Counted from the stretch's first letter, positions 9,201-18,662 are shown. The stretch is 64,000 nucleotides of DNA from Lachnospiraceae bacterium (GCA_017480565.1 JAFVAL010000072.1:1-64000), one strand, 5' to 3'. Notes: generated by a model not told the origin, from the sequence alone. A program made the numbers and translations.

Positions 9201-9229
9201 TTGTCTCTTCGTGCCGGTTCTGGTATGCT
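9201..9229 (+). promoter_or_regulatory. Promoter of the HAD/sugar-kinase operon
   Basis: TTGTCT (9201-9206), 17 bases, TATGCT (9224-9229). GAGG and the ATG at 9262 follow. Confidence 0.6.
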
Positions 9230-9261
9230 AGAAGCAAGCAAAAATCACGCTGAGGATAAGA

Positions 9262-9897
9262 ATGATGGGTAAGAGGAATCTGATTTTTGATGTTGACGGG
9301 ACGATCTGGGATACGACGCCGCTGGTGGCGGAGGCGTGGAACGAGGGCCTTCGGATCGAGATGGGCTATGAAGCTTGTATCACTGCCAAGATCCTTAAGA
9401 AGGAATTTGGCAAGACGATGGAAGTGATTGCGCAGGACTTGTTCGGTGCATTTCTCCCGGAGGATCAGGCCAGAGCGATGCAGATCTGTGTGGAGTACGA
9501 GGAGCGTTTTCTTGAGAAAAATACGAAGGATCTGACGTATCCCGGGGTGCGGGAGACATTTGCCGCATTGGCCGCGCGGGGCGACAAGCTTTTTATCGTG
9601 AGCAACTGCCAGCTGGGGTATATCGAGCTGTGCATGGAGAAGGTTGGGCTCACCACGTATGTGACGGATCATCTTTGCTACGGCGATACCCTGCGAGGGA
9701 AGGCTGCGAATATCCGTGAGCTGATGCGGAGAAATGGGCTATCAGAGGCCTTTTATATTGGAGATACCATGGGTGATTACGAGGCGTCCGTCGAGGCGGG
9801 CGTGCCTTTTATTCACGCAAGATATGGGTTTGGTGTTGTGCCGGAGGCCAAGCGATCAATTGGCGAGATCAGAGAATTATTGGACGAGGTGGAATAG
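9262..9897 (+). CDS. HAD-superfamily phosphatase (phosphoglycolate phosphatase-like)
   Basis: The 211-residue protein has the HAD motifs in order: DVDGT (nucleophile D10, acid D12), a helical cap, VSN (motif II), K near GKAANI (motif III) and GDTMGDYEAS (motif IV). It should hydrolyse a small phosphate ester; substrate cannot be told from sequence. It runs directly into an ADP-dependent sugar kinase gene (1-base gap), suggesting a sugar-phosphate substrate. ATG 9262 or 9265 can serve as start; both lie just after GAGG. Confidence 0.8.
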   Translation: MMGKRNLIFDVDGTIWDTTPLVAEAWNEGLRIEMGYEACITAKILKKEFGKTMEVIAQDLFGAFLPEDQARAMQICVEYEERFLEKNTKDLTYPGVRETFAALAARGDKLFIVSNCQLGYIELCMEKVGLTTYVTDHLCYGDTLRGKAANIRELMRRNGLSEAFYIGDTMGDYEASVEAGVPFIHARYGFGVVPEAKRSIGEIRELLDEVE

Positions 9898-9898
9898 T

Positions 9899-11239
9899 AT
9901 GACGATGTATGAGCAGATGGATGCATTGTATCAGAAGGTTCTGGGCGAGATGGAGGAGCGGATCGCGCTTCGCAAGGCGAAGGGGCTGATGCCGGCGCTT
10001 GGCTACACGAGCAATTTGGATATGATCTGCCAGGCGACCGCGGAGGATATCAGCCGCATCATCCGGGATTATCTGCCGGAGGGCATCACGGATCCTGCCC
10101 AGTTTACACCTCCTTATGCGGTTCTTTCCCTGGAGGATCTGGCGCTCAACCTCTTTTACTATACGTATCATGGCTATGGCAGTGAGGTCATGCTCGACAA
10201 TCACCACATTTTGCCGGGGATGTTTCCGACGACGGAGGCGGTTGGCGGGAGTGCAGCGCAGGCGACGAATGCGCTGGCAGCGGTCGGTTGTGAAGCACTT
10301 TTGCACTACAGTGACGGGTCTCCTGCGGTGCGCAAATGGATGGAAAAGGATGAGATCAAGCTGGTGACCAAGGAAGGGACACTAACGACGCCTGCGGATT
10401 ATTACGAGACGCAGGAGCCGGAGCAGCACTGGATCTTACAGTTTATGCGCGGTGCGAAGGTGCAGGGAAAGCATTTCTCCTATGAGATTCCGCTCTCCAA
10501 TCGTCTGATCGTCTCGGAAAATGTGATCAACCGCCTGGTGCTGCTTAGACAGGAGTACTTAGATTATGTCAGAGACCACGCGAAGAACATCACGAGCCAG
10601 CTCATTTCCGGCTACAATGCGATCCGGGATCCCGAGAATCTGAAGGATCGCACCGCGACGATCGCGGCAAATATGCGCGCGTACCACGAGGCGAATCCGA
10701 ACGGCGTGCGCTACTTAGAGGGAGGCCATATCGTCGGCGAGGGGTTAAATGACATCGCGATGGTGGAGCTTTTGCCGGTGACGGATCTGATGGCTACGAA
10801 TGAAGAGGAGATCGCGATTGTGCTGGAGCATCAGGGCATTCCTTATGACATCAATGACATTGAGAGCCTCATCGCAGCGCTGCGGACGTTCCGTGCGCGT
10901 CACGGTTTCCGCCTGGGGATGTTGATTCATTCGAAGGATTACGCGATCTACGTCGGTGACGAAGTGCCGGGGGATATCCGGGAAGGCATGATCTATGGAC
11001 ACGCGATGGCAGCAGCCAGAGCGACCTACGGGGTTCCCGCGGACGTTTCGATGGTAAAAGAGATGTTAAAGCTCCCGTTAAGCCCGGTGGGCGTGGCTTA
11101 TGCGGAACTGATCGAGCGCAAGAGAGAGGAATATCCGGACGTGATTTTGGTGCCTTCGCGCCTTATCGAGCGGCCAAAGTTTACGGTCGGCCTTGGTGAT
11201 ACGTTCCTTGGCGGTCTGCAGATGTGCTTTGGGATCTGA
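9899..11239 (+). CDS. ADP-dependent phosphofructokinase/glucokinase family protein
   Basis: The 446-residue protein fits the ribokinase-fold ADP-dependent sugar kinases, best known from archaeal glycolysis. Visible marks are LGYTSNLD near the N-terminus, the glycine-rich TTEAVGGSAAQATNAL, the magnesium-binding NxxE (N301, E304 in NEEE) and the C-terminal anion-hole GLGD (G431 to the catalytic D434). These features support phosphorylation of a sugar or sugar phosphate with ADP, though the exact substrate is open. ATG 9899 begins one base after the HAD stop, with GAGGTGG seven bases upstream; a longer in-frame extension overlaps the HAD gene and lacks a ribosome binding site. Confidence 0.7.
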   Translation: MTMYEQMDALYQKVLGEMEERIALRKAKGLMPALGYTSNLDMICQATAEDISRIIRDYLPEGITDPAQFTPPYAVLSLEDLALNLFYYTYHGYGSEVMLDNHHILPGMFPTTEAVGGSAAQATNALAAVGCEALLHYSDGSPAVRKWMEKDEIKLVTKEGTLTTPADYYETQEPEQHWILQFMRGAKVQGKHFSYEIPLSNRLIVSENVINRLVLLRQEYLDYVRDHAKNITSQLISGYNAIRDPENLKDRTATIAANMRAYHEANPNGVRYLEGGHIVGEGLNDIAMVELLPVTDLMATNEEEIAIVLEHQGIPYDINDIESLIAALRTFRARHGFRLGMLIHSKDYAIYVGDEVPGDIREGMIYGHAMAAARATYGVPADVSMVKEMLKLPLSPVGVAYAELIERKREEYPDVILVPSRLIERPKFTVGLGDTFLGGLQMCFGI

Positions 11240-11295
11240 GCATTTTGGGGAATGAGCTCGTTTGCCAAAGAGGCAAGTGAAAATGGGGGAATGAT

Positions 11296-11853
11296 ATGGA
11301 ATTATCTTTAGTAAAAGGCAGACCAGAGAGTGTAGAGGGGCGTCTTGCCACGGAAGTGGCGGTTTATGACCTTCTGGACTCGCTGGGGATTACGTATGAG
11401 CGGGTCGATCATGAACCCGCTTTTACGATGGAAGCGTGTCTTGCGATCGACCGGGTGTTAGCGCCGGCAGTGATCTGCAAAAATTTGTTTTTGTGCAACG
11501 CGCAGCGGACGAAGTTTTATCTGCTGATGATCCGCGAAGATAAGAAGTTTAAGACAAAAGAGATCACGAAACAGATCGGCAGTTCGAGGCTTTCTTTTGC
11601 GCCGGAAGAGGCGATGGAGCAGTACTTAAAGATCACACCAGGGTCGGTGAGCGTGATGGGGCTGATGAACGATGCAGGAAACGATGTGCAGCTGGTGATC
11701 GATGAGGATGTGCTAAAAGAGGAGCTGTTTGGCTGTCATCCATGCATCAACACGTCGAGCATCCGGATCTCGGTTGCGGATCTGGTGGAGAAGTTCTTGC
11801 CCGCGGTGCATCACGATTACCTCACGGTGGTCTTGGGAAATGGTTTGGAATAG
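11296..11853 (+). CDS. YbaK/ProX-type aminoacyl-tRNA deacylase
   Basis: The 185-residue protein has the YbaK/EbsC fold pattern: YERVDHEPAFTMEA, a conserved lysine in ICKNLFL, and the GSVSVMGLMND and CHPCINTSSIRI segments of free-standing ProX (PrdX) proteins. These hydrolyse mischarged tRNA, classically Ala-tRNA(Pro), as trans-editing factors. Specificity here is inferred only from family resemblance. ATG 11296 follows GGGGGA. The next gene, mazG, begins 11 bases after its stop, so they are probably co-transcribed. Confidence 0.8.
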   Translation: MELSLVKGRPESVEGRLATEVAVYDLLDSLGITYERVDHEPAFTMEACLAIDRVLAPAVICKNLFLCNAQRTKFYLLMIREDKKFKTKEITKQIGSSRLSFAPEEAMEQYLKITPGSVSVMGLMNDAGNDVQLVIDEDVLKEELFGCHPCINTSSIRISVADLVEKFLPAVHHDYLTVVLGNGLE

Positions 11854-11864
11854 GGGGTTCACTC

Positions 11865-12344
11865 ATGACGAAGTTTGAAGAGTTAGAACAGGTAATTCAC
11901 TCCTTGCGTGCGCCGGATGGCTGCCCGTGGGACCGGGTGCAGACGCACGAGACGCTCAAAAAAACGTGTATCGAAGAAGCGTGCGAGGTCATTTGCGGGA
12001 TCAACATGCTAAAAGAAACGGGCAATCCGGAGAACTTAAAGGAAGAGCTTGGCGATCTGCTTTTGCAGGTCATTTTCCAGACGCAGCTGGCCGAGGAAGA
12101 GGGGCATTTCACGATGGAAGAGATGATCCAGGGCGTGATCGACAAGATGGTCAGGCGTCACCCGCACGTATTTGCGGAGCACAAGCCGCATTATGCGACC
12201 GTGGAAGAGGAGCGCGCTGCCTGGGAAGAGATGAAAAAGAAGGAGAAGGAAGGCAAGGTGCCGGAGGGCGATTACCTGAAGGAGGCCTTCGATGAGTCGA
12301 TCGAATTGATTCATGTCGCGAAGCGGCGGAAGCATTTTGAATAA
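11865..12344 (+). CDS. mazG: MazG nucleotide pyrophosphohydrolase
   Basis: MazG hydrolyses non-canonical or excess NTPs to NMP and pyrophosphate. The 159-residue, single-domain protein shows LRAPDGCPWDRVQTHETL and the magnesium-binding EExxE (E37, E38, E41) and ExxD (E61, D64) motifs. It corresponds to one MazG unit, shorter than the two-domain E. coli enzyme and like many clostridial forms. ATG 11865 follows a G-rich ribosome binding site in the short gap after the YbaK-like gene. Confidence 0.9.
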   Translation: MTKFEELEQVIHSLRAPDGCPWDRVQTHETLKKTCIEEACEVICGINMLKETGNPENLKEELGDLLLQVIFQTQLAEEEGHFTMEEMIQGVIDKMVRRHPHVFAEHKPHYATVEEERAAWEEMKKKEKEGKVPEGDYLKEAFDESIELIHVAKRRKHFE

Positions 12345-12372
12345 AATATGTGAAAGAATGGGGGAAATGAAG

Positions 12373-12942
12373 ATGTTAACGTTAGAAAGAGCCAGGGAAC
12401 TCATCAACGATCAGATCACGGAGCCGCATCTGATCGTGCATTCGACGAATGTCATGGCAGCGATGGGCGCGATGGCGGAGCATTTTGGTGAGGATAAGGA
12501 GCACTGGATGGCAATCGGCTTTCTGCATGATTATGATTATGAGAAATGGCCGGACGAGCACCTTGCACATACTGCGGAGCCGCTGCTGGCAGCAGGCGTA
12601 ACGGAAGAGGAAGTGCGTGCAATTTTAAGCCACGGTTACACAATCTGCACGGATGTGGAGCCCATCACAAACCTGGAGAAGAGCCTTTTTACAGTGGATG
12701 AACTGACCGGGATTATCGAGGCTTGCGCGAGGATGCGCCCGCACGGGATCACCGATCTGGAAGTGAAGAGTTTCATGAAGAAGTTTAAAGACAAGAAGTT
12801 TGCTGCGAAATGCAACCGCCCGTTGATTCTTCAGGGCTGCGAGATGCTTGGCATGGAGTTAAAGGATGTTGCAGAGATCTGCATCGAGGGTATGCGTCCG
12901 TACGCGGCGGAGATTGGTCTTCTGGGCACGGAGGCGCAGTGA
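12373..12942 (+). CDS. HD-domain phosphohydrolase
   Basis: The 189-residue protein has HD-family metal-binding residues: H23, H52-D53 in GFLHDYDYEKW, and later His/Asp positions around ILSHGYT. Such proteins hydrolyse phosphate mono- or diesters, often of nucleotides; substrate is not predictable here. Start at ATG 12373, which has GGGGGA at good spacing; in-frame ATGs at 12358 and 12367 are too close to it. Its position after mazG hints at nucleotide metabolism. The stop codon overlaps the first copy of a 19-base tandem repeat. Confidence 0.75.
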   Translation: MLTLERARELINDQITEPHLIVHSTNVMAAMGAMAEHFGEDKEHWMAIGFLHDYDYEKWPDEHLAHTAEPLLAAGVTEEEVRAILSHGYTICTDVEPITNLEKSLFTVDELTGIIEACARMRPHGITDLEVKSFMKKFKDKKFAAKCNRPLILQGCEMLGMELKDVAEICIEGMRPYAAEIGLLGTEAQ

Positions 12943-12978
12943 GTACATTTGCAAAGAAGGAGTACATTTGCAAAGAAG
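12941..12978. repeat. Two perfect tandem copies of a 19-base unit
   Basis: GAGTACATTTGCAAAGAAG occurs at 12941-12959 and again at 12960-12978, followed by a further GAG. The first copy overlaps the TGA of the HD gene. Each unit contains CATTTGC, the heptamer enriched across the window. It lies about 70 bases upstream of the pckA promoter. Confidence 0.95.
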
Positions 12979-13050
12979 GAGAAAAGGCTTTCCTTTGTGA
13001 ATAATCTGTCAAAAAATGCGTCAGATTGTACGAAAACAGGTACAATTCGG

Positions 13051-13079
13051 TTGACATGTTGCCCACTTGATAGTATGAT
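13051..13079 (+). promoter_or_regulatory. Strong pckA promoter
   Basis: Consensus TTGACA (13051-13056), 17 bases, TATGAT (13074-13079). Confidence 0.85.
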
Positions 13080-13139
13080 GATAGATGTACGAAGTTGGTC
13101 GTTTAAAGACTACGAATTATGATTAGAGAGGTAAGAATT

Positions 13140-14756
13140 ATGGCAATTGATTTAACAAAGTACGGCATTACCGGTACAACTGAGGTTGTTTACAATCCGT
13201 CCTATGATTTCCTGTATGAAGAGGAATTAAAGGCAGATCTGACCGGATATGAAGTTGGCCAGGTCACGGAGCTTGGTGCAGTCAATGTTATGACTGGTAT
13301 TTACACCGGCCGTTCTCCTAAAGATAAATTCATCGTCATGGATGAGAACTCCAAGGACACTGTTTGGTGGACCTCCGACGAGTATAAGAACGACAACCAT
13401 CCGGCTTCTTTAGAAACCTGGAAGGCTGTCAAGGAGCTTGCGATCAAGGAACTGTGCGGCAAGAGACTGTTCGTTGTTGACGCTTTCTGCGGCGCGAACA
13501 AGGATACCCGCATGGCAGTTCGTTTCATCTGCGAAGTTGCATGGCAGGCACATTTCGTAAAGAATATGTTTATCCAGCCGACCGCAGAAGAGCTTGCAAA
13601 CTTTGAGCCTGATTTCATTGTTTACAATGCTTCTAAGGCAAAGGTTGAGAACTACAAGGAGCTGGGTCTGAACTCTGAGACCGCAGTTGTCTTCAACATC
13701 ACTTCCCGTGAGCAGGTCATCTTAAACACCTGGTACGGCGGCGAGATGAAGAAGGGTATGTTCTCCATGATGAACTACTATCTGCCGCTTAAGGGCATCG
13801 CTTCCATGCATTGCTCTGCAAACACCGATATGAACGGTGAGAACACCGCGATCTTCTTCGGCCTTTCCGGCACCGGCAAGACCACCCTTTCCACCGATCC
13901 TAAGAGACTCTTAATCGGCGACGACGAGCACGGCTGGGATGACAACGGCGTGTTCAACTTCGAGGGCGGCTGCTATGCAAAGGTTATCAACCTCGATAAG
14001 GAATCCGAGCCTGACATCTACAACGCGATCGTGAAGGATGCTCTGCTTGAGAACGTTACCGTAGACGCAGAAGGCAAGATCGATTTTGCTGACAAGTCCG
14101 TTACCGAGAATACCCGTGTTTCTTACCCGATCAACCACATTGAGAAGATCGTCCAGAAGGTTCGCCCGATCTCTGCAGGTCCTGACGCTCAGAACGTCAT
14201 CTTCCTGTCCGCGGATGCATTTGGCGTACTTCCTCCGGTCTCCATCCTGACACCTGAGCAGACGAAGTACTACTTCCTGTCCGGTTTCACCGCGAAGCTT
14301 GCTGGTACCGAGCGTGGTATCACCGAGCCTACCCCTACGTTCTCCGCTTGCTTCGGCCAGGCATTCCTTGAGCTGCATCCGACCAAGTATGCAGAGGAGC
14401 TGGTTAAGAAGATGGAGAAGAGCGGTGCGAAGGCTTATCTTGTCAACACCGGCTGGAACGGAACCGGCAAGAGAATCTCCATTAAGGATACCCGTGGCAT
14501 CATCGATGCAATCTTAAACGGCGACGTCTTGAAGGCTCCGACCAAGAAGATCCCGATCTTCGATTTCGAAGTACCGACCGAGCTTCCTGGCGTTGATACC
14601 GGCATTCTGGATCCTCGCGACACCTATGCAGATGCTGCTGAGTGGGATGCGAAGGCAAAGGATCTGGCTGCAAGATTCATCAAGAACTTCAAGAAGTATG
14701 AAGGAAATGAAGCCGGCAAGGCTCTTGTGGCAGCAGGCCCGAAAGTAGAAGAGTAA
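13140..14756 (+). CDS. pckA: Phosphoenolpyruvate carboxykinase (ATP)
   Basis: The enzyme interconverts oxaloacetate plus ATP and PEP plus CO2 plus ADP; in many anaerobes it runs toward oxaloacetate during fermentation to succinate, but direction here is inferred. The 538-residue protein has GRSPKDKF (oxaloacetate-binding arginine), the kinase loop GLSGTGKTT (about 241-249), [11 protein letters not shown] (metal-binding Asp) and ENTRVSYP. Start is ATG 13140 with GAGAGG eight bases upstream; ATG 13119 overlaps that site. Codon use is biased to C-ending codons and unusually uniform, consistent with very high expression, as are the consensus promoter and terminator. Confidence 0.96.
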   Translation: MAIDLTKYGITGTTEVVYNPSYDFLYEEELKADLTGYEVGQVTELGAVNVMTGIYTGRSPKDKFIVMDENSKDTVWWTSDEYKNDNHPASLETWKAVKELAIKELCGKRLFVVDAFCGANKDTRMAVRFICEVAWQAHFVKNMFIQPTAEELANFEPDFIVYNASKAKVENYKELGLNSETAVVFNITSREQVILNTWYGGEMKKGMFSMMNYYLPLKGIASMHCSANTDMNGENTAIFFGLSGTGKTTLSTDPKRLLIGDDEHGWDDNGVFNFEGGCYAKVINLDKESEPDIYNAIVKDALLENVTVDAEGKIDFADKSVTENTRVSYPINHIEKIVQKVRPISAGPDAQNVIFLSADAFGVLPPVSILTPEQTKYYFLSGFTAKLAGTERGITEPTPTFSACFGQAFLELHPTKYAEELVKKMEKSGAKAYLVNTGWNGTGKRISIKDTRGIIDAILNGDVLKAPTKKIPIFDFEVPTELPGVDTGILDPRDTYADAAEWDAKAKDLAARFIKNFKKYEGNEAGKALVAAGPKVEE

Positions 14757-14778
14757 TATAGTTACAGATGATGACGAA

Positions 14779-14806
14779 GGCTCGGCGCGATTGCGCCGAG
14801 CCTTTT
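14779..14806 (+). terminator. Terminator after pckA
   Basis: GGCTCGGCGC and GCGCCGAGCC form a perfect 10-base stem with a GATT loop, then TTTTCT. The convergent LytTR gene ends five bases later. Confidence 0.9.
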
Positions 14807-14810
14807 CTAG

Positions 14811-15533
14811 TTATCGATATCTCTCAAAAAACTTCTTTCTCGCAGCTTCCCTGAAGGTTCTGCTGATCGGGATGCGAATCCCGCCTTCTAAGACAAATTC
14901 TTCGTGATCCAATTCTTCAATCTTTTCTACATTGACCCAATATCCTTGGTGACACTGAATAAAAAGATGGTCAAGCAACCCATCCAAGAGCTGCACAGCG
15001 CGTCTGGAATCTTCATATTCCACGTCTTTTAGGAAAATGTGCGCCTTGCGTCCGATCCTTGATAGATAGAGGATGTCTTTGGCGGGGATCGGAATGGATC
15101 TTCCTTGTGAGCGAACCAAAATCGTGGGTTCATAGGACTTTTCGGAATCTTCCTTAAGGTGCTTTAAGGCCTTTTCCATCGCTGGGGCAAAATGCTCTTT
15201 TGCCCGGTCTTTGACCACGAACCAAATGTGTTCGGCCTCGTAGGCGTCCGGTGCATACTCAAGATAACTTGTAAAAAAAAGAATGTGGCAGGACGGACAT
15301 ATGGTATTTAATTCTTTGGCGAGGGTGATGCCATCCTTGCCTTCCATTTTGATGTCCAGCACTGCAATATCGGGCTTGACTACATTTGCAGACAGATCAT
15401 GGAGCAAGTCTTCTGCATTCTCATACGTCTTCTCCTCGTAGGGAAGCCCTTTTTGATGCATCACATCGTTTACCAGATGAGAGGCGGCTCTGCGATGGGT
15501 GGATTCATCGTCACAAATCACAATCGTAATCAT
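14811..15533 (-). CDS. LytTR-family response regulator (AgrA-like)
   Basis: The 240-residue protein has a receiver domain (acidic CDDE at 7-10, phospho-acceptor D60, then FFTSYLEYAPDAYEA) and a C-terminal LytTR DNA-binding domain (about 135-240, ending IPISRTFREAARKKFFERY). It should bind direct repeats upstream of target genes when phosphorylated by the kinase just upstream. ATG 15533 is five bases after the kinase stop and follows AAAGAGTG; a GTG at 15542 is an alternative. The type VII operon begins on the other side of the kinase, a plausible target, but this is inference. Confidence 0.85.
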   Translation of the reverse strand: MITIVICDDESTHRRAASHLVNDVMHQKGLPYEEKTYENAEDLLHDLSANVVKPDIAVLDIKMEGKDGITLAKELNTICPSCHILFFTSYLEYAPDAYEAEHIWFVVKDRAKEHFAPAMEKALKHLKEDSEKSYEPTILVRSQGRSIPIPAKDILYLSRIGRKAHIFLKDVEYEDSRRAVQLLDGLLDHLFIQCHQGYWVNVEKIEELDHEEFVLEGGIRIPISRTFREAARKKFFERYR

Positions 15534-15538
15534 GGGTA

Positions 15539-16849
15539 TCACTCTTTTCGTGTTTTTAAAATCACTTCTGCTTCATAGGACTGCCCGGTTGTTTCCGTGC
15601 GAAATTGACCGTCATAGCGTTCTGCCATCGTACGGAGAATGGAGTGCCCAATGCCTCGTTCGAGCTCCGGAATCCTGCGTTTCTTTTGTTCATCAGACTG
15701 GCCTTGCAAATCATTTGCCAGAGGATTGGTACAGACGATGCGAAGATATGGCTCGTGGTAGGTGACGGACAGATGAATATCTGCATCTGGCATTGCTTGG
15801 CAGGCCTCCTGCGCATTATTTAACAGATTCCCGAAAATGCAGATCAAATCCGGATTGGTCACGGAGAGGTTGGATGGAAGGGATACGTCCGTGGCAAGGC
15901 GCAGCCCATCTGACTGAAAGTCCGCCATCTTCTTTTCTAAGTAGCTTGCGACAACCGTATTGTGGCACCCGGGGAGAAGGAGCTTCGCGTGATCCTCGTC
16001 TTTCATTTTCCGGACGTAGTCTTTGGCTTCTTCCATCTGGCCTTCTTCTAAAAGCGTCTGCATCGTGTATAAGTGATTGTCGATGTCGTGGCGCATGGTT
16101 CTGATATCTTCAAAGGTGGAAGAGAGCTGCTTATAGTAAGATTCCTCCGATCCGATCTGTTCCTCTAAAAGCTCATTTCGGACGGAAAGCTCTGTCGTGC
16201 GTGCGGTGCGCCAGATGGTCAGGATCACCGAGAAATCTGCTGCGATACAAAATAGAAGGGTCGGGATGACACGCCCAGGCGCAACGATGGTATCGGAGAC
16301 AAGATAGGAAGAAAACCATCCGGAGAAGGCCAACACCTGACTGATCGGGAAAATGGGAAACAAAAGCCATTGCTTGCCCAAAAGCAATCCCTGGTAGCGC
16401 TTCTGCGTTACCAATAGAGCGATCACCACAAGCGTCTGCATCACGAGGTTGACAAAGAGGTAAAACGCAAAGATGGAGACCGCATGTTGATTGAATAGAT
16501 CATGATCCAAGGTGAGCTCTTTGGGGATCAACATGACATAGAGAATCTCAGAGAAAACCATAGCCACGTAAATCAAAGCGATAACCAACAGTTTGTAGAA
16601 CCACTCTCCCCGGTGCGCGACCTCAATCACAAGCACCAGATACAAGAAAGCGAGCGGAATGCGATATTCGACCGAAAGCGAGAAAAGATTGGTGACAGCA
16701 TAATAGCCTATGATGCTTACGAACTCTGCGATGAAGGTTGGGATCCTGGCAAACCTTGTTTTCAGCAGAATATTGGCACTGGTCATCATCATCGCATAGA
16801 GAATGACATTCGATATGGTAAATACCGGTCCACTTAAATCAACTTCCAT
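15539..16849 (-). CDS. GHKL sensor histidine kinase (AgrC-like)
   Basis: The 436-residue protein has about six N-terminal membrane segments (roughly residues 10-210), a short coiled region, the HPK10-type phospho-acceptor H254 in TMRHDIDNHL, the N-box NLLNNAQEAC and a GIGHSIL glycine box. This architecture matches AgrC-type peptide-sensing kinases. No agrB- or agrD-like gene is next to it, so the signal is unknown. A consensus promoter lies upstream. ATG 16849 follows AAATGAGG. Orientation is divergent from the type VII operon. Confidence 0.85.
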   Translation of the reverse strand: MEVDLSGPVFTISNVILYAMMMTSANILLKTRFARIPTFIAEFVSIIGYYAVTNLFSLSVEYRIPLAFLYLVLVIEVAHRGEWFYKLLVIALIYVAMVFSEILYVMLIPKELTLDHDLFNQHAVSIFAFYLFVNLVMQTLVVIALLVTQKRYQGLLLGKQWLLFPIFPISQVLAFSGWFSSYLVSDTIVAPGRVIPTLLFCIAADFSVILTIWRTARTTELSVRNELLEEQIGSEESYYKQLSSTFEDIRTMRHDIDNHLYTMQTLLEEGQMEEAKDYVRKMKDEDHAKLLLPGCHNTVVASYLEKKMADFQSDGLRLATDVSLPSNLSVTNPDLICIFGNLLNNAQEACQAMPDADIHLSVTYHEPYLRIVCTNPLANDLQGQSDEQKKRRIPELERGIGHSILRTMAERYDGQFRTETTGQSYEAEVILKTRKE

Positions 16850-16886
16850 TGAGAAACCTCATTTCTTTTCAAATACTAGTGCTTTT

Positions 16887-16915
16887 ATTGTAGTGAAATG
16901 CCTATACAAAGTCAA
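16887..16915 (-). promoter_or_regulatory. Promoter of the AgrC/AgrA-like operon
   Basis: On the minus strand TTGACT (16915-16910), 17 bases, TACAAT (16892-16887). Confidence 0.75.
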
Positions 16916-17045
16916 ACCATTCCATCTGGGCAAAATATGTGGAAGAGACCGAAATAACTGCGGATCTGACAGTAGAAGTAGCTAGAGAAAGGCAATATTG
17001 ATAAAATTTCCCCAGAAATCCAATCGTGAAAGAGGGAAGAATGAT

Positions 17046-18662
17046 ATGAGAACAAGGGTGAAATGGGTATCTTTTTTGGCTTGCTTTTGGCTGATCGGGA
17101 TTCTGATGCTTGCGGGCTGTGGCAAGTCAGATACTGATACAAAGCCGGATCAGGCAAATGTGCAAAATGAGACGACAACGAAGGGACTGGATCTGTTCGA
17201 TCATGCCAGCAGCGTGAAACTGCCGGAGGGGGATTCTTTTTCTGAGGTGACAGAAGAGCTGCTTTTTGGCGTCTATTCCAACGCGGACAGCTATCAGAAA
17301 AACTATGATGCGGTTGCGGGCAGTATTCATTTTACCAATGAATTAGAGCATTCTGTGGAGCCGATTTACCTGGAAGCAGGGCACTTAAGTGGTGGATGGA
17401 TTACGTGCAATCACGGTGCCATCGAGCCGGACCGGGAAGCGCTGATGGAAGAGTTTGCGACAGAGTACGGTGACAATGCCTTTGAATATGTGGAGCGGTA
17501 CTATGCTTTGTTAAATGAAAATTATATGCGCGTGCAGTACGCAGACCGGGATGGTTCTAACTGGAATGCCACGGATGTCTTTGTGTATGAAGTGCAGGGG
17601 GATCAGTTGCTGTTAAAGCCCTTGGAAGGGATCGATGAGAAGAATTTTACGCTGCAGATCGGGTCTCAGGAGACCTGGAAAGAGATTCCTTATGCCTTGT
17701 CGGGCGATAATCTGTATCTTGCCTGGGACGGTTATGAGGTGGTGCTTTGCAACAATAACCAGCTGAATTTAGAGGAAAAGGCAAGCACGCAGCTTCAAGT
17801 CGGATATCCTGCCGACATCAATCACACAGTGAGCGGGATCGGATATATCAGCTTATATATTGAGCCGAATGGCGGAGAAAATGATCTCGGTACGGTGACA
17901 TTTGTGGATGGATCGTTTGCGGATTTCCATGCAAGTTATACGGGAGAAAATGAGGTGACGATCTCCTGGGAAGCCTCTGACAAGGACTATCACAGAGGAA
18001 AGCTTGCTGCACAGAGTGGCTCTGTCAGCGCGAAGTATTACTTGCCCGCCTGGGGAGGCAGTGCCGGACTCATCCTTGTGGTGGGCGATGAGCCATTCTA
18101 TTATCTCGCGACGTGGGATGAGTATGAAGCAATGCTTCTGGGAGATAATCTGGGGGATGATGTGGATCTTCAGTACGCATCTTCGAATGAGATTGAAGAG
18201 TTGGTGGATCAAAAGACTGAAGTCACACAGGCGCTGCGGAGTGCATTTTCCTTGTCCGGTATCTCTGCGAACGTGGATGAGCATTCCGGCAAGGTGACGA
18301 TGGATACGAACTTCCTCTTTGCGTTTGACTCCTCTGAGTTGTCTGAGGAAGGGCAAAAGTATCTGGATGATTTTATGGATGCGTATGCCTCCGTCATCGT
18401 GGAAAAAGCGAAGGATGGCACGGTGGCGCGGATTCTTGTGGAAGGACATACCGACACCAACGGAAGCTATGACTATAACATGACGCTTTCGCAGATGAGA
18501 GCGGATTCTGTGGTGGATTATTGTCTGGCAAGACACCCGGAACTTGCCAGTTATTTCCAGGCAAAAGGCTGCTCCTTCAACCGGCCGATCTTTCAGAGAG
18601 ATGGGTCTGTGGATGCCGATGCGTCAAGACGCGTGGAATTTAAGTTCTTACTGGACGTGTAA
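17046..18662 (+). CDS. Lipoprotein with C-terminal OmpA-like domain, first gene of the type VII locus
   Basis: The 538-residue protein starts with a lipoprotein signal (hydrophobic stretch to LAGC, lipidated C25), has a large region I do not recognise (about 40-410), and ends with an OmpA-like peptidoglycan-binding domain (about 420-538: FDSSELSEEGQKYLDDF, VEGHTDTNGSYDYN, LSQMRADSV, RRVEF). It would be membrane-anchored outside the cell and able to hold the wall. ATG 17046 follows GAAAGAGGGAAG. Its stop is directly followed by the PP2C gene, tying it to the secretion operon. A wall-anchoring role for the secretion machine is inference. Confidence 0.75.
   Translation: MRTRVKWVSFLACFWLIGILMLAGCGKSDTDTKPDQANVQNETTTKGLDLFDHASSVKLPEGDSFSEVTEELLFGVYSNADSYQKNYDAVAGSIHFTNELEHSVEPIYLEAGHLSGGWITCNHGAIEPDREALMEEFATEYGDNAFEYVERYYALLNENYMRVQYADRDGSNWNATDVFVYEVQGDQLLLKPLEGIDEKNFTLQIGSQETWKEIPYALSGDNLYLAWDGYEVVLCNNNQLNLEEKASTQLQVGYPADINHTVSGIGYISLYIEPNGGENDLGTVTFVDGSFADFHASYTGENEVTISWEASDKDYHRGKLAAQSGSVSAKYYLPAWGGSAGLILVVGDEPFYYLATWDEYEAMLLGDNLGDDVDLQYASSNEIEELVDQKTEVTQALRSAFSLSGISANVDEHSGKVTMDTNFLFAFDSSELSEEGQKYLDDFMDAYASVIVEKAKDGTVARILVEGHTDTNGSYDYNMTLSQMRADSVVDYCLARHPELASYFQAKGCSFNRPIFQRDGSVDADASRRVEFKFLLDV

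Noticed and set aside
16850..17045. Hidden agrD-like peptide gene between the kinase and the lipoprotein gene
   Set aside because: Short ORFs here lack ribosome binding sites and the cysteine/serine core with charged tail of AgrD peptides; the gap is accounted for by promoter sequence.
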